Below are positions 1 to 7,766 of a stretch of 10,892 nt of DNA, piece after piece. Location of the stretch: the NCBI GenBank assembly GCA_002342685.1, contig DDQN01000096.1, positions 1-10,892 of the forward strand. Direction: 5' to 3'. A program made the translations under genes and the position numbers. The DNA is from Vibrio sp. UBA2441. GTDB taxonomy: Bacteria; Pseudomonadota; Gammaproteobacteria; Enterobacterales; Vibrionaceae. Every line of letters begins with the position of its first letter. Position 1 is the stretch's first letter. The notes under the pieces were generated by a model that was not told the DNA's origin, searched no databases, and worked only from the letters and a program-made list of their open reading frames with translations.

Positions 1-1
1 C

Positions 2-748
2 AATTTAAATTACAGGCTCAAAAGTATTGCTGGTACTTTTCAATCGGGAAACTATCCACGTTTTTCCTACGCAACACTTTTCCCAACAGGTGAAAGGATA
101 AGTGATAAACCTAACGCTATTTTGCAAGCAATAGAACACAGTAACGCTATTCCACTCCGTTATGATCATCGTTTTAAAGAAGTCTCTTTTTACCTCTTTC
201 CACAAAGGTATTTTGGTTCCTCTTATAATAGAAACAAACTCACCTCACCCCAATTTATCGCCGTTTTCTCCAAAATTGTTGGTGAATTTGCCTGCGCCGA
301 ATATCGCTTTAGAAAGCGTCTACCAGAAAAGCATCAATGTAATGGTTATGTACCGGACAATAACAATAAAGAAGGGATGCCATTTGTCTCAGGTCAATAT
401 CTAATATCTCGATTAGAAGCCGATCAAGATGATAAGAAAAACAGGGTTAGCTTTCATGCGTACCTAAAAGGTACAAACGAAATGAGCTTAGGGTCGGCAT
501 TTGGTAGCGTCCACGAGTTAGGGACATTTTTTGGTCGTTTTGCAGATAGGAGAAGCTTAGTATTGAGCGTCAACTTACAAGCTTATTGGTTAGATTCCGA
601 TTCTTTTAGACAAAAAGAAGTAAATTCTACACCGGTTACCTATTTTTTAGTTCTGCCAAGGGCCGTCGATATTGCGAATCAAGTCAGTGAGTTAGAAGCA
701 GCCAAATTCGCCGTATCAAATACAAAATTACTAATATTAAGTCCGTAA
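2..748 (+). CDS. Unrecognised protein, 5' end missing
   Basis: The reading frame is open from the first bases of the window to the TAA at 746-748, giving at least 248 residues. A TTG or ATG inside it could be proposed as a start (for example TTG at 122), but the 40 codons before it read as ordinary protein in the same frame, so the gene most likely begins outside the window. I do not recognise the family. The visible part is rich in aromatic and basic residues with alternating hydrophobic patterns that suggest beta strands, for example around window positions 440-660. It contains no obvious transmembrane helix, nucleotide-binding loop or cysteine motif. The next gene starts 119 bases downstream behind its own candidate promoter, so the two need not be cotranscribed. 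Confidence is high that this is coding and nil as to function. Confidence 0.7.
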   Translation, partial: NLNYRLKSIAGTFQSGNYPRFSYATLFPTGERISDKPNAILQAIEHSNAIPLRYDHRFKEVSFYLFPQRYFGSSYNRNKLTSPQFIAVFSKIVGEFACAEYRFRKRLPEKHQCNGYVPDNNNKEGMPFVSGQYLISRLEADQDDKKNRVSFHAYLKGTNEMSLGSAFGSVHELGTFFGRFADRRSLVLSVNLQAYWLDSDSFRQKEVNSTPVTYFLVLPRAVDIANQVSELEAAKFAVSNTKLLILSP

Positions 749-755
749 ATTCAGG

Positions 756-780
756 TTTTAAACAAGAGTACAGTTTAAAA
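756..780. other. AT-rich stem-loop after the partial gene
   Basis: Perfect 8-bp arms TTTTAAAC (756-763) and GTTTAAAA (773-780) enclose a 9-base loop. GG at 754-755 and CC at 783-784 could extend the stem past a two-base bulge. It lies 8 bases after the stop at 748. There is no run of T behind it, so it is not a canonical intrinsic terminator; it may be a weak 3'-end structure. Confidence 0.3.
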
Positions 781-805
781 GACCAATTAACCTCATAGTG
801 CTTCC

Positions 806-836
806 TTGTTAATCACTCAAAAAGCAGGTATATACT
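806..836 (+). promoter_or_regulatory. Candidate sigma70 promoter for the PLP-enzyme gene
   Basis: TTGTTA (806-811, 4 of 6 to TTGACA) is followed after 17 bases by TATATA (829-834); the overlapping TATACT (831-836, 5 of 6 to TATAAT) gives 19-base spacing. Transcription would start about 25 bases before the ATG at 868. Found by eye only. Confidence 0.4.
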
Positions 837-867
837 CATACAGCCTCAATAACATTAAATTACCAAA

Positions 868-1776
868 ATGACGTTCACCAACAGCCCCACAACACGGCAT
901 CAATTTAATGGCCGCCCCTTTTTTCTCAAACGCGATGACCTGTTGCACCCACAATTTTCTGGCAACAAAGCACGTAAATTTATGTCGCTAATGCAGGCAG
1001 GCTTCCCCGGTATTAAGCAGTTGATTGGTTACGGCTCTGTTCAGGCAAACTCTCTCTATTCATTGGCTGCATTATGCTCACTACGAGGGTGGAAACTTAA
1101 ATTTTATGTCGATCATATCCCTGACTTTGTTCAAAACAAACCCATGGGTAATTACCGCGCCGCACTGGCATTAAATGCTGACATTATCGACTTATCCAAA
1201 GTGGCGGACAGAGAAGGGCTACATGCTCAAAACTACATCGAAAAAACCTACACTGGACGAAAAGATTGCCTGTTAGTACCCGAAGGAGGCCGTTCGGTTA
1301 TCGCCGAAGAAGGTATTAGAGGCTTGGCTGTGGAAATACTAAGTTGGAGCAAACAAAATAAAATTGAAAATCTCACCGTCGCTTTACCTTCAGGCACAGG
1401 AACCACCGCACTTTACCTAAACAAGTATTTAGCTGAGAACAACATTAACGTATTAACCTGCGCTTGTGTGGGCGGTGAACCCTATCTCATCGAGCAATTT
1501 ACTCTGTTGGGCGAAACAGAATTTCCGCAAGTTTTACAAACAGGTAAGAAACACCATTTTGGACGTCTTAAACTCGACGACTATCTGATTTGGCAACAAC
1601 TCAAAGCTCAGACCCATGTCGAATTTGACCTGCTTTATGATCCGCTTATGTGGCGTAATTTGCAGCCTTGGTTAGAAGAAAATCCAGACCATACCTTGCT
1701 TTATATTCATCAGGGAGGGTTATTAGCTAACGAGACAATGCTGCCCCGTTACCAACGTAAATATGATACTTGTTAA
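868..1776 (+). CDS. ACC deaminase/D-cysteine desulfhydrase-family PLP enzyme
   Basis: A 302-residue fold-type II pyridoxal-phosphate enzyme, probably cytoplasmic. The PLP lysine is K34 in SGNKARK (31-37), preceded by LKRDD (20-24). The substrate loop GSVQANS (56-62), PEGG (138-141), the phosphate-binding loop PSGTGTT (174-180) and HQGG (281-284) follow in family order. It is somewhat shorter than the usual 325-340 residues, mainly at the N-terminus. In ACC deaminase the loop reads GGIQSN with nucleophile Ser78; here that position is Ala60. The tyrosine in DPVY near the C-terminus aligns with Met261 in DPLM. Those losses argue against true ACC ring opening, so the substrate is open; a D-amino-acid or sulfur-amino-acid lyase is possible. 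The ATG at 868 is the only usable start, because an in-frame TAA lies at 856-858. No Shine-Dalgarno sequence is visible before it. The gene converges on yjjG, with 45 bases between them. Confidence 0.88.
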   Translation: MTFTNSPTTRHQFNGRPFFLKRDDLLHPQFSGNKARKFMSLMQAGFPGIKQLIGYGSVQANSLYSLAALCSLRGWKLKFYVDHIPDFVQNKPMGNYRAALALNADIIDLSKVADREGLHAQNYIEKTYTGRKDCLLVPEGGRSVIAEEGIRGLAVEILSWSKQNKIENLTVALPSGTGTTALYLNKYLAENNINVLTCACVGGEPYLIEQFTLLGETEFPQVLQTGKKHHFGRLKLDDYLIWQQLKAQTHVEFDLLYDPLMWRNLQPWLEENPDHTLLYIHQGGLLANETMLPRYQRKYDTC

Positions 1777-1821
1777 GTCTGAAATGAAGTGGCTTTTATA
1801 GCTAGCATATATAAATCAGTT

Positions 1822-2496
1822 CTAACCCAACAAAATTGTTTTTAGTTCACTTAATGATGATACTTGGAAATGCGGAGTAATCTCGTCAGGTCTTTCTTTG
1901 CCATGCACATTCAACCAGCAGGTATCAATTCCTGCGTTTAGCCCGCCAAGGATATCTGAATGCAGGTTGTCACCAACCATAAGCACTTGCTCGCGAGACG
2001 GATTGCCCATTTTATTAAAAGCATGCTCAAAAATATCAGGGTGAGGCTTCGCAACCCCTACTTGCTCAGAAATAATGAGTGGAGAGAAATACGAGTCTAA
2101 CCCTGTTCGCGCTAAACGGATTTTCTGCAATTCAGTGAAACCATTAGTAATGATGCCCATATTAACCTTTTCACTAAGACTATGAATAAGCTCTGTAGCG
2201 CCCGGCAATAATGTACAAATATCAGCCATCGCAACTAGAAAGGCGCTGTTAAGCTTTTGCGTAGATGTTTTTAATTGCTTCGCCCAATTTTCGAAGCGGA
2301 TATTTTGTAGCTGCAATGCTGTAATGTCACCGTTTTGATAATCAACCCAAAGTGGCACGTTTACAGCCTGATACTGTTTATAGTCATGCTCTGTAAAGTC
2401 GACTCCGAAGCGAGAAAACATTAAGCGGAGCCCTTTGAATGCATCAAAATGAAATAAAGTTTCGTCGGCATCAAATAAAATCCATTGGTATTTCAT
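1822..2496 (-). CDS. yjjG: YjjG-type HAD pyrimidine 5'-nucleotidase
   Basis: A 224-residue HAD-superfamily phosphatase. The N-terminus FDADETLF (8-15) carries the nucleophile D9 and acid/base D11. Motif II is T117 in IITNGF, motif III is K150 in VAKPHPD, and motif IV is GDNLHSD with D176 and D181. The cap region includes PLWVDYQNG (48-56), which closely matches E. coli YjjG, and the length equals the family norm. E. coli YjjG dephosphorylates dUMP, dTMP and UMP and helps keep non-canonical pyrimidine nucleotides out of DNA; the same cytoplasmic house-cleaning role is inferred here. The ATG at 2496 is preceded by GGAG (2510-2507) at 10 bases. The gene is monocistronic in this window, divergent from the ABM-like gene and convergent with the PLP enzyme. 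Confidence 0.93.
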   Translation of the reverse strand: MKYQWILFDADETLFHFDAFKGLRLMFSRFGVDFTEHDYKQYQAVNVPLWVDYQNGDITALQLQNIRFENWAKQLKTSTQKLNSAFLVAMADICTLLPGATELIHSLSEKVNMGIITNGFTELQKIRLARTGLDSYFSPLIISEQVGVAKPHPDIFEHAFNKMGNPSREQVLMVGDNLHSDILGGLNAGIDTCWLNVHGKERPDEITPHFQVSSLSELKTILLG

Positions 2497-2878
2497 TTTG
2501 TTATTACTCCAAATTGTTTGTTTTCAGGCTCTATCAAGCCGAGGATAATATCATTTTTTACTTCTTAGAGGTCAAGCATTGAGTAGGTCAGAAGTGATAT
2601 CGAATACCTACTCAGGAAAATAGGTCAACAGCGAAGGGGCGATTCTCATTAATAGATACTTGTCACCGGATCGCCAGTGACAGCCATGCTAATTAAAATA
2701 ATCTAATTCGATGACTCCGGTCATAAAATCCAACTTAAACAGATGACAGAAAACGGAATTAGATCAATAATGTATTTCATAATGCGGAATTTATTCAATT
2801 TTACTTCAGATTAACACCCGTTACATGGGGCTTAAACTGTAAGTTGTCGCAAAAACCTAACCTTGAGAGCGCTATAGC
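2497..2878. other. 382-base divergent intergenic region
   Basis: It separates yjjG (-) from the ABM-like gene (+). Besides the yjjG promoter I see three small inverted repeats: a perfect 9-bp pair at 2580-2588/2606-2614 (17-base loop), a 6-bp pair TGTCAC/GTGACA at 2661-2666/2677-2682, and ATGAC/GTCAT at 2711-2715/2720-2724. TAGGTCA occurs twice, at 2584-2590 and 2621-2627. None matches an operator I can name. No convincing gene, small RNA or plus-strand promoter was found by eye. Confidence 0.5.
2545..2575 (-). promoter_or_regulatory. Candidate sigma70 promoter for yjjG
   Basis: On the minus strand TTGACC (2575-2570, 5 of 6 to TTGACA) is followed by TATTAT (2550-2545, 5 of 6 to TATAAT) with 19-base spacing. 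The overlapping GATATT gives 17-base spacing. It lies about 50 bases before the yjjG ATG. Confidence 0.45.
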
Positions 2879-3202
2879 ATGACAATAGTAAGAACTGCTT
2901 TTTTTGAAGCCGAGTTAACTGAAGAGCAAAAAAAAGACTTCTACCAGTACATGGAAAATGAAGTCGTACCAATTATTCGCACTTTCCCTAACAACCTAGG
3001 TGTTGTGGTAAATAAACCTGAAGTAATCGAAGCCGAAAGCCATAAAAACTTGCTATTAATGATGCAGCACAGCTACGAAAGCCAAGAGGTCATGGAGGCG
3101 GCTCTGGCATCAGATGCAAGAATAGCCAGCATGCACGCAACCAAAGCAATTATAGAAAAGTACAATATCAATGTTCATCACATTAATTTCGTTCGTGACT
3201 AA
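2879..3202 (+). CDS. ABM/Dabb-like small dimeric alpha-beta barrel protein
   Basis: A 107-residue protein whose size and layout resemble the antibiotic-biosynthesis-monooxygenase (ABM) or stress-responsive Dabb fold: a first strand TIVRTAFFEA (2-11), a helix led by TEEQKKDFYQYM, a central hydrophobic strand KNLLLMMQHSY (56-66), a helical stretch with ASDARIASMH (87-96) and a final strand VHHINFVRD (99-107). Family members are cofactor-free monooxygenases or small-molecule binders; no substrate can be assigned. The ATG at 2879 has a GAGAG element (2865-2869) 9 bases upstream. The gene stands alone, 52 bases before the bidirectional terminator that also serves the convergent pump operon. Coding status is secure; the fold assignment is tentative. 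Confidence 0.72.
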   Translation: MTIVRTAFFEAELTEEQKKDFYQYMENEVVPIIRTFPNNLGVVVNKPEVIEAESHKNLLLMMQHSYESQEVMEAALASDARIASMHATKAIIEKYNINVHHINFVRD

Positions 3203-3253
3203 CCGATAATTAAAACCCATGACGACTGATAATGTCGTAGCAACAGAAAAAAC

Positions 3254-3282
3254 AAAAAATGCGACATTTAGTCGCATTTTTT
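3254..3282. terminator. Bidirectional intrinsic terminator
   Basis: A perfect 12-bp stem (3254-3265 paired with 3271-3282) has a GCGAC/GTCGC core, a 5-base loop ATTTA and A/T-rich outer pairs. On the plus strand the T run (3277-3282) continues into TATTGTTTTT. On the minus strand the complement of the A run gives T-rich sequence continuing past the stem. It sits between two convergent stop codons (3202 and 3300), so it can end both the ABM-like transcript and the pump operon. Confidence 0.9.
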
Positions 3283-3299
3283 ATTGTTTTTCAGAGCGG

Positions 3300-6200
3300 C
3301 TATACCGTCTGAATTTCCGTTTGTTCAGAAGATTTTTTCCAGAACAACGCTACACGTTTAATAGCTTTGAATCCATTGCCTATATCTTGCAATATCAAAT
3401 ATAAACACGGCACCAGTACCAAAGTAAGCAGGGTTGCAAACAGCACAGCAAAGCCAAGGGCCACCGCCATTGGAATTACAAACTTCGCTTGCAGGCTGGT
3501 CTCAAACATGATCGGCAATACACCAACAAAGGTAGTGATTGAGGTTAGCGTGATGGCACGGAAACGAGCACAACCAGCTTCAACAACCGCATCCTTGATT
3601 GCAACCCCTCTGGCACGCGCCTGATTCACATAATCCGTCATCACCAGCGAATCATTGATCACCACACCCGCAGCTGCAATAAGGCCAAAAGTTGACATCA
3701 TGCTGAGGTCTAAACCAAAGCCGAAATGCCCCCAGATTGCTCCCGTTAAGCTAAACGGTATCACCGACATAATGATTAACGGTTGGCTGTAACTTTTCAG
3801 CGGCACGGCCAACAGAATATAAACAATAATCATACCGGCGATGAAGAAAATGATCTGTTCATTCTTCTGCGCCTGTTGTTCTTCAATTGAGCCACCGAGT
3901 TCGGTTTTAACCGTCGGAAACTTAGCGGTCAGTTCCGGCAATAAGTTTTGTTTAATGGTATCAACCACTGCATCCGGTTCTACTGCCTCTTCGTCAATAG
4001 AGCCATACACATAAACCGTTCTGTACCCCTCTTCACGACGGATCTGGCTTACCCCGGGTTTTTGTTCAATATTCACTACATCACCCAGCATTACTTTCTT
4101 GCCATCTGGCGTGGTAATAACGGCATAACGAAGGGAGGAAAACGCTTCACGAGTCAGTTTCGGGTAACGCACCATCACTTTTATCTCTTCACCATCGCGA
4201 ATAATGCGCTGTGCTTCCCCACCGTAAAAACTGCCGCCAACCTGCAAAGCGATATCGGTAAGATCAAGACCTAAGTCATAAGCAACAGGTGCAAGAGAAA
4301 GCAATACCTCTTTACTGCCTACGTCAATGGATGATGAGATGTCATACAAGCCTTTTTGTTGCTGCAACTGTGCAATCAGATAGCGTCCTGCCTGATTTAG
4401 TGTTTCGATATCGGAACCAAACAAGCGATAACCAAACTCATCGCCGCTGCCTTTATCGTTCACGTCATCACCTATAGTCAGGCTTTTTAAACCAGGAATG
4501 ACGGGCAAGTTTTCGCGCCAACGACGTGACAGCTCAAAAGTATTAAATGGGCGTAATTCTTCATCCACCAAAGGCACAATTATACGGCCATCGGTCCGGC
4601 CTTTATTAAACGACAGCATATCTTTGATCATTCCCTGACCATGCTGCTTTATTGTTTGCTGCTCTATATTCCAAATAACCGCTTCAATTTGTTTCACAGC
4701 AGCGATAGTCTGCTCACTGGATACATTGTCATTCATTGAAATACTAACACTGGGAAAGTCATGGGGTACTTTCGGTGTAGGCACAATGCGAACGTAGTTC
4801 GCCATAACAATGGCAATACTGATAGCGAGCAAAAAGACAAAAAAGGCCAGAACCGACCAGCGCCAATGGGTACAAAGCACAACAAAACGCTTGTAAGGCC
4901 CATTAACAAAACCAAAGAATCGTTGGTTAAACCTATCGCGCCATCCACCTTTTTTAATCGGTGTAAAGTTGGTATGAGCCAGATGCGCAGGTAGAATCAG
5001 TTTTGATTCTACTAAGCTAAAAATCAGGCATAAAATCACCACAGACGCGATGCCGTAGAAAAAAGCTCTTTCTGGCCCTGTCGACATAATAAATGGTGCG
5101 AAAACCGCTATAGTCGTCAATACACCAAATGTAGCTGGAACAGCGACTTTCTGAACCCCGCGCACCACATTATCAACACCGCCACCTTTGCTCTCTATCT
5201 CGGTATAGGCACTTTCACCTATCACTATCGCATCATCAACGACGATACCAAGCACCATAATAAAAGCGAACAAAGAGATAATATTAATACTCACGCCCAA
5301 TACGGGCATCAACATTACCGCGCCTAAAAAGCACACTGGCAAACCAACCATCACCCACATTGCCAAACGAAAACGCAAGAAAATACTCAGCATCAGAGCA
5401 ACTAAAAACGCCCCTTGCAGTAAATTCTTTAGCATCATATCCAGACGAGCATTCAGGTAATAGGTCATATCCACCAGCGTTTTTAGCTGCATGCCTTGAG
5501 GTAACGTTTGATTCTTATGCTCGATATAGGCTTTAACCGACTCGGCAACAGGCACCATGCTTTGTTCTTTGGTTGCCTTCACAGAAAGGTAAACCGCATT
5601 TTGCCCCGTATACTTGAAGTAACGCTCCGCTTCAGTAAAACCATCTTTGATGGTCGCTATGTCCCGAAGTAGAACTTTCCCCCCATTTTTGCCAATTTTT
5701 ACTGGAATTTCGCGAAATTCATCGCCGTGGTAGTACTGATTTTCGACACGAACCGATATCATTCCCGCATTAGTACGCACTTGTCCTGCGGAATAGTTAG
5801 CAGAATAACGTTGAATTGCCTTAGTCACGTCATTAAGGGTAAGATCGTATTTACGTAATATCTTAGGTGCTACTTCGATGGCTATCTCTTCTTCCGGAGC
5901 ACTAAGATCAACGATCATCACGTTTTCTAGCTGGAGCAATTCATCTTCAATTTTCTTCGTCAGTGGCTTTAGTTCTTCTAACGGTTTGTCACTCACCAGC
6001 GCCATCTCAATAACGTCCTGACGGAACTCAACCTGACGAATATTAACTGGCTCCATTGCGGCTGGAAAACTCGCTATGGTATCAACCCGCTGTTTGACGT
6101 GATCTAATACCTCGGTTAAATCGCTCTTAACATCCACTTCAAGTGAAACACTACCACTACCGCGGCTAGCCGTTGAAACCGCTTTTTTAATACCCGTAAC

Positions 6201-6437
6201 ATCCTTAAGCGATTCTTCCAGCTTAACCAGAATACTCTCTTCAACTTCTTGCGGTGAAGCCCCCGGATATGAGGCACTAATATTGATATAGTTAATTTCA
6301 AAATTCGGGAACATTTGTCTTTGAATAAAGAAATAACTCACTGTACCCATGATCAAAAGAAAGACCATAAGCAGATTAGCGGCTACTGAGTTATTGGCGA
6401 AATAAGCAATGAGCCCCTTGGGTTTTAACTGTTCCAT
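3300..6437 (-). CDS. RND-family multidrug efflux permease
   Basis: The inner-membrane proton-driven pump of a tripartite efflux system, 1045 residues from the ATG at 6437. The layout is the RND one: TM1 near 20-38, a periplasmic domain with NISASYPGASPQEVEE (52-67), a TM2-TM6 block near 335-480, a second large periplasmic domain near 550-855 including GGSFYGGEAQ (734-743), and a TM8-TM12 block near 862-1018. The TM4 proton-relay pair is D401/D402 in VVDDAIV. R958 and T965 align with AcrB R971 and T978. The TM10 lysine of AcrB (K940) is replaced by N928 in VVINDSL, which points to a subfamily outside the classical AcrB group. I preferred ATG 6437 over ATG 6443, which would add two residues: AGGA at 6448-6445 is 7 bases from the former and only one from the latter. 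Substrates cannot be read from the sequence. No outer-membrane channel gene is present. Confidence 0.95.
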   Translation of the reverse strand: MEQLKPKGLIAYFANNSVAANLLMVFLLIMGTVSYFFIQRQMFPNFEINYINISASYPGASPQEVEESILVKLEESLKDVTGIKKAVSTASRGSGSVSLEVDVKSDLTEVLDHVKQRVDTIASFPAAMEPVNIRQVEFRQDVIEMALVSDKPLEELKPLTKKIEDELLQLENVMIVDLSAPEEEIAIEVAPKILRKYDLTLNDVTKAIQRYSANYSAGQVRTNAGMISVRVENQYYHGDEFREIPVKIGKNGGKVLLRDIATIKDGFTEAERYFKYTGQNAVYLSVKATKEQSMVPVAESVKAYIEHKNQTLPQGMQLKTLVDMTYYLNARLDMMLKNLLQGAFLVALMLSIFLRFRLAMWVMVGLPVCFLGAVMLMPVLGVSINIISLFAFIMVLGIVVDDAIVIGESAYTEIESKGGGVDNVVRGVQKVAVPATFGVLTTIAVFAPFIMSTGPERAFFYGIASVVILCLIFSLVESKLILPAHLAHTNFTPIKKGGWRDRFNQRFFGFVNGPYKRFVVLCTHWRWSVLAFFVFLLAISIAIVMANYVRIVPTPKVPHDFPSVSISMNDNVSSEQTIAAVKQIEAVIWNIEQQTIKQHGQGMIKDMLSFNKGRTDGRIIVPLVDEELRPFNTFELSRRWRENLPVIPGLKSLTIGDDVNDKGSGDEFGYRLFGSDIETLNQAGRYLIAQLQQQKGLYDISSSIDVGSKEVLLSLAPVAYDLGLDLTDIALQVGGSFYGGEAQRIIRDGEEIKVMVRYPKLTREAFSSLRYAVITTPDGKKVMLGDVVNIEQKPGVSQIRREEGYRTVYVYGSIDEEAVEPDAVVDTIKQNLLPELTAKFPTVKTELGGSIEEQQAQKNEQIIFFIAGMIIVYILLAVPLKSYSQPLIIMSVIPFSLTGAIWGHFGFGLDLSMMSTFGLIAAAGVVINDSLVMTDYVNQARARGVAIKDAVVEAGCARFRAITLTSITTFVGVLPIMFETSLQAKFVIPMAVALGFAVLFATLLTLVLVPCLYLILQDIGNGFKAIKRVALFWKKSSEQTEIQTV

Positions 6438-6449
6438 ACTCATTTCCTA
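6437..6449 (-). promoter_or_regulatory. Coupling ribosome binding site of the pump gene
   Basis: Reading the minus strand, TAGGAAATGAGTATG runs from 6449 to 6435. The TAG is the adaptor stop codon and its AG forms part of the AGGA ribosome binding site. The second ATG (6437) is 7 bases away and is the better start. The overlap implies translational coupling of pump synthesis to the adaptor. Confidence 0.75.
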
Positions 6450-7625
6450 TTCAAACGCTGGATCTGGAGTCTGATCAGAGTCCGAGTTAGCCTCATTCTC
6501 ATCATCGGAAATTCGCACCAACATCCCTTTCTGAGGGTATTCCGGAAGCGTTAACACTAACTGATCTTGCTGTCGTAACCCTTTAGAAATCAGCAGAAAC
6601 TCCCCTTCAGCCCGGACCACATTAACGATTCTTGGCTGCAACTCATTCTTCTCATCCACCACCCAGACAGTGCTGTTATTCACAAATTCTTGAGGTAGAC
6701 GATAGATGTGTTTGAGTTGCTTTCCATTGAAGTTAACTTCTACATAAGAGCCAAACTTCATCGCTGGTTTCTTGCTGTTTAACCCATAAGGGTCTTGAAT
6801 ACGAACAACCAGATTAACCATTCGAGTACTGCTATCAATCACACCTAAGTCACGATCGATAATCCCCTCACGCTGTGTTTTTACGATTCCATCCTGCACT
6901 ATTGAAGCAGCAAGACCGTCCAATGCTTCTGGCAAAAATGCGCTGTCAAAACCCGCTATCGGGATCTGAATTTCAGCGGTTTCTACATTATTTAAAACAG
7001 CCACCTGAGCACCAGCCGAGACATATTGCCCTACACCAATATCACGAGAAATCACTAACGCATCATACGGTGCAATCACTTTGCAATTCTCCAAATCACG
7101 ACGGGCACGCTTTAAAGCCGCTTGTGCCGACTTAACCTGAGCTTGCGCGCTAAGCAGTTGCGGTTTGCGCAAATACAGGTCACTGATCTGTTTATTGCTT
7201 ATTTTTTTTGCCTGACGCTCAGCGACTTTGGCCTTGGCTTGCTCCTCAATGAGCGCCGCTTGAGCACTGGCTAAGTTAGCTTCTGCCTGAAGCACACCCG
7301 CTTCATAATTGTCGCTTTCGATGGTAAACAGCACTTCACCTCGTTTAACGATACCGCCGGTAACAAAGTTTTTATGCCAACTGACGACCTCACCAGAAAC
7401 TTGTGCTGACAATCGTGTTGTTTCTAATGGTGCCACCTCTCCGTGGCTAATGATCACAATGCGATGGTCAAGTGGGGATAGCGGAGAAACTTCGACCAAA
7501 GGATCAGTTTCAACAATTTTTTTCTCATCCGGTTCTGGCGCACTCGCCGCTATCGCCTGATAGCCCCCATATGCAGCTCCGAGCAATACAACGGGCAACA
7601 ACCAACGTAATGACTTAGTTATCAT
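6447..7625 (-). CDS. RND periplasmic adaptor (membrane fusion protein)
   Basis: The periplasmic adaptor that links the RND pump to an outer-membrane channel, 392 residues from ATG 7625. A membrane anchor (about 8-27, RWLLPVVLLGAAYGGYQA) has no lipobox cysteine, so it is probably an uncleaved anchor rather than a lipoprotein. The first lipoyl half is at about 62-102 (GEVAPLE to GEVLFTIES). An Ala/Gln/Lys-rich coiled-coil hairpin follows (about 110-180), and the second lipoyl half contains CKVIAPYDALV (181-191). A beta-barrel and a membrane-proximal domain come next, ending in an acidic tail (about 374-392). Starts at ATG 7652 and TTG 7670 are open in frame, but ATG 7625 is favoured by AAGGA 5 bases upstream and by placing the anchor at the N-terminus. 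It is the first gene of the pump operon, 9 bases from the pump start. Confidence 0.92.
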   Translation of the reverse strand: MITKSLRWLLPVVLLGAAYGGYQAIAASAPEPDEKKIVETDPLVEVSPLSPLDHRIVIISHGEVAPLETTRLSAQVSGEVVSWHKNFVTGGIVKRGEVLFTIESDNYEAGVLQAEANLASAQAALIEEQAKAKVAERQAKKISNKQISDLYLRKPQLLSAQAQVKSAQAALKRARRDLENCKVIAPYDALVISRDIGVGQYVSAGAQVAVLNNVETAEIQIPIAGFDSAFLPEALDGLAASIVQDGIVKTQREGIIDRDLGVIDSSTRMVNLVVRIQDPYGLNSKKPAMKFGSYVEVNFNGKQLKHIYRLPQEFVNNSTVWVVDEKNELQPRIVNVVRAEGEFLLISKGLRQQDQLVLTLPEYPQKGMLVRISDDENEANSDSDQTPDPAFE

Positions 7626-7630
7626 TTGAA

Positions 7631-7634
7631 TCCT
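7631..7634 (-). promoter_or_regulatory. Ribosome binding site deciding the adaptor start
   Basis: AGGA (7634-7631 on the minus strand, preceded by AAAA) lies 5 bases from ATG 7625. The alternative ATG at 7652 has only a weak GAG 8 or more bases away, and the TTG at 7670 has no clear site. Confidence 0.65.
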
Positions 7635-7712
7635 TTTTACTTTTTTTATCATAATAATTTCTCGAGGCAATACTACACGAGGTTAAGATGAGTTTGGTGA
7701 ATAACCATGAGA

Positions 7713-7766
7713 CAAAGGCTTTTTAAAATATATCCATTTTCCAGGCAATATTTTTAAAAGCCTTTG
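7713..7766. repeat. 19-bp imperfect inverted repeat upstream of the pump operon
   Basis: Arms at 7713-7731 (starting CAAAGGCTTTTT) and 7748-7766 (ending AAAAGCCTTTG) match at 18 of 19 positions around a 16-base spacer. The repeat is 88-141 bases upstream of the adaptor ATG and about 260 bases upstream of the Ada-type gene. No T run follows either arm, no gene ends nearby, and no flanking target duplication is seen. It could be a regulator-binding site or a structured leader element. Confidence 0.7.

Noticed and set aside
122..748. Complete gene starting with TTG at 122
   Set aside because: The same frame stays open to the window edge with protein-like codons, so a 5'-truncated gene is more likely.
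3219..3404. Short plus-strand open frame after the ABM-like gene
   Set aside because: It runs through the terminator hairpin and into the antisense of the pump gene's 3' end; no ribosome binding site or protein-like pattern.
3948..4477. Plus-strand open frames inside the pump gene
   Set aside because: They are antisense shadows of a clearly coding RND gene and carry no recognisable domain.
7652..7670. Upstream adaptor starts (ATG 7652, TTG 7670)
   Set aside because: Both lack a good ribosome binding site and add charged residues before the anchor; ATG 7625 has AAGGA at 5 bases.
7713..7766. Inverted repeat as a MITE or insertion-sequence remnant
   Set aside because: Only 54 bases long, with no flanking target duplication (GAGA versus TTCA) and no transposase fragment.
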